A DNA stretch of 58,026 bases. Origin: Terriglobia bacterium. Its GTDB lineage: Bacteria > Acidobacteriota > Terriglobia > Bryobacterales > Bryobacteraceae. Location of the stretch: contig JAIQFS010000035.1 of assembly GCA_020073145.1 (NCBI GenBank), positions 1-58,026 on the forward strand, given 5' to 3'. Made by a program: the position numbers and the translations under genes. Shown one piece after another: positions 57,691 through 58,026 of the stretch. Positions within the stretch are counted from its first letter, which is position 1, and every line of letters begins with the position of its first letter. The notes under the pieces were generated by a model. It was not told the origin of the DNA. It saw only the letters and a program-made list of their open reading frames with translations, and did not search any database.

Positions 57691-57976
57691 TTCGGACTTC
57701 CAAGCCCCAATTCAGTGTACCCCCCGGCGCGGTCCTTTTCCTTCGACATCGCAGCCAGGAATTGAAGGTTGCCGGAGCGTCACGTCAACTTGACGAAGAA
57801 CGCCCAAACTGCTGATGTGGCGCGCCGTTCCCGGACGGATTAGGAACGAGAAACCCCTTGCAGCCGGAAATTCCACCTGAACGGACAGTCGCTAGCCTTC
57901 ATCGGAAACGCCTCGGCGCACGAGAGCCGGGGCGAAGACGCGGGCTTCGAGCCGAGGCGTTTTCGATAAGGAGACT
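57691..57976. other. Non-coding right margin with 17-bp inverted repeat
   Basis: I find no convincing gene here. The arms 57901-57917 (atcggaaacgcctcggc) and 57951-57967 (gccgaggcgttttcgat) pair over 17 bp with one mismatch, around a 33-base loop. The repeat lies directly before the transposase-like fragment and could be an element end or a transcript hairpin. No T-run follows either arm. Confidence 0.5.
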
Positions 57977-57979
57977 TGA

Positions 57980-58026
57980 AGGAAGCCGCTGGTGGTTGCG
58001 GCGGACGCTGGCTATGGGGATTGGAT
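57980..58026 (+). pseudogene. Possible DDE transposase fragment (IS701-like), cut by window edge
   Basis: The last 15 codons read RKPLVVAADAGYGDW, preceded in frame by a TGA at 57977. The 'VV.ADAGYGD' run resembles the strand carrying the second catalytic Asp of IS701/IS4-type DDE transposases. The stop immediately upstream implies a truncated or frameshifted copy. The sequence is too short for certainty. Confidence 0.35.

Overview
The window is GC-rich, densely coding bacterial chromosome with no rRNA or tRNA gene that I can see. The gene set suggests a soil-type Acidobacteriota, probably Bryobacterales/Solibacter-like. The reasons are a small 'TGPRSAEGK' family protein, a secreted S8 protease ending in VWG repeats, PadR-controlled efflux genes, Tat-exported GH2 and dienelactone hydrolase-like enzymes, and many sugar-acting and signalling proteins. 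This is an inference from family content, not a database result. Layout, left to right: 1-2.9 kb is accessory sequence. It holds the first codons of a tyrosine recombinase running off the left edge, a DUF1801 protein, a decayed VapC/PIN remnant, small membrane proteins and the TGPRSAEGK protein. 2.9-8.9 kb is a PadR-TolC-RND-HlyD efflux operon (minus strand) with a readable promoter and operator. 8.9-14.5 kb has a secreted hypothetical protein, a polytopic membrane protein, a PAS-LuxR regulator, and a divergent ECF sigma / anti-sigma / secreted-protein operon. 14.5-17.5 kb has a KdsD-type isomerase, a 5'-nucleotidase-family phosphoesterase and a methyltransferase. 17.6-21 kb is a three-gene sugar operon (TIM-barrel isomerase, Gfo/Idh/MocA dehydrogenase, MFS carrier). 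21-24.5 kb has a Tat-exported dienelactone hydrolase-like protein, a lipoprotein with a strong promoter, and a LuxR / small protein / PilZ operon. 24.6-28.7 kb is a peptide-type ABC importer with only one ATPase gene. 28.7-34.2 kb has a membrane HD-GYP-GAF-GGDEF protein, an NtrC-type sigma54 activator and the S8 protease. 34.4-39.4 kb has glucose-6-phosphate dehydrogenase, a peptidoglycan-binding/GH19-type lysozyme and a GH2 glycosidase. 39.4-48.1 kb is a six-gene, tightly overlapped operon: YaiO-type outer-membrane protein, TPR protein, sulfatase-fold membrane enzyme, REC-Hpt-REC regulator, HEAT-repeat protein and family-2 glycosyltransferase. It is followed upstream by a zinc-ribbon / Hpt / hybrid-kinase operon (48.3-51.4 kb). 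51.6-57.7 kb has an S41 protease, an FHA-GAF-PP2C phosphatase plus a YkgJ-type cysteine cluster protein, an exported methyltransferase and a chromate transporter. The last 330 bases hold a 17-bp inverted repeat and what looks like a transposase scrap. The most coherent candidate for an undescribed system is the 39.4-51.4 kb block. It looks like a polysaccharide synthesis, modification and export operon with its own two-receiver phosphotransfer protein, next to a second phosphorelay operon that supplies a kinase and another Hpt protein. Two genes in this block (the glycosyltransferase and the kinase) lack an ordinary start codon where their proteins should begin. The glycosyltransferase seems to start at ATA, in an ATAG overlap behind a perfect GGAGGT.
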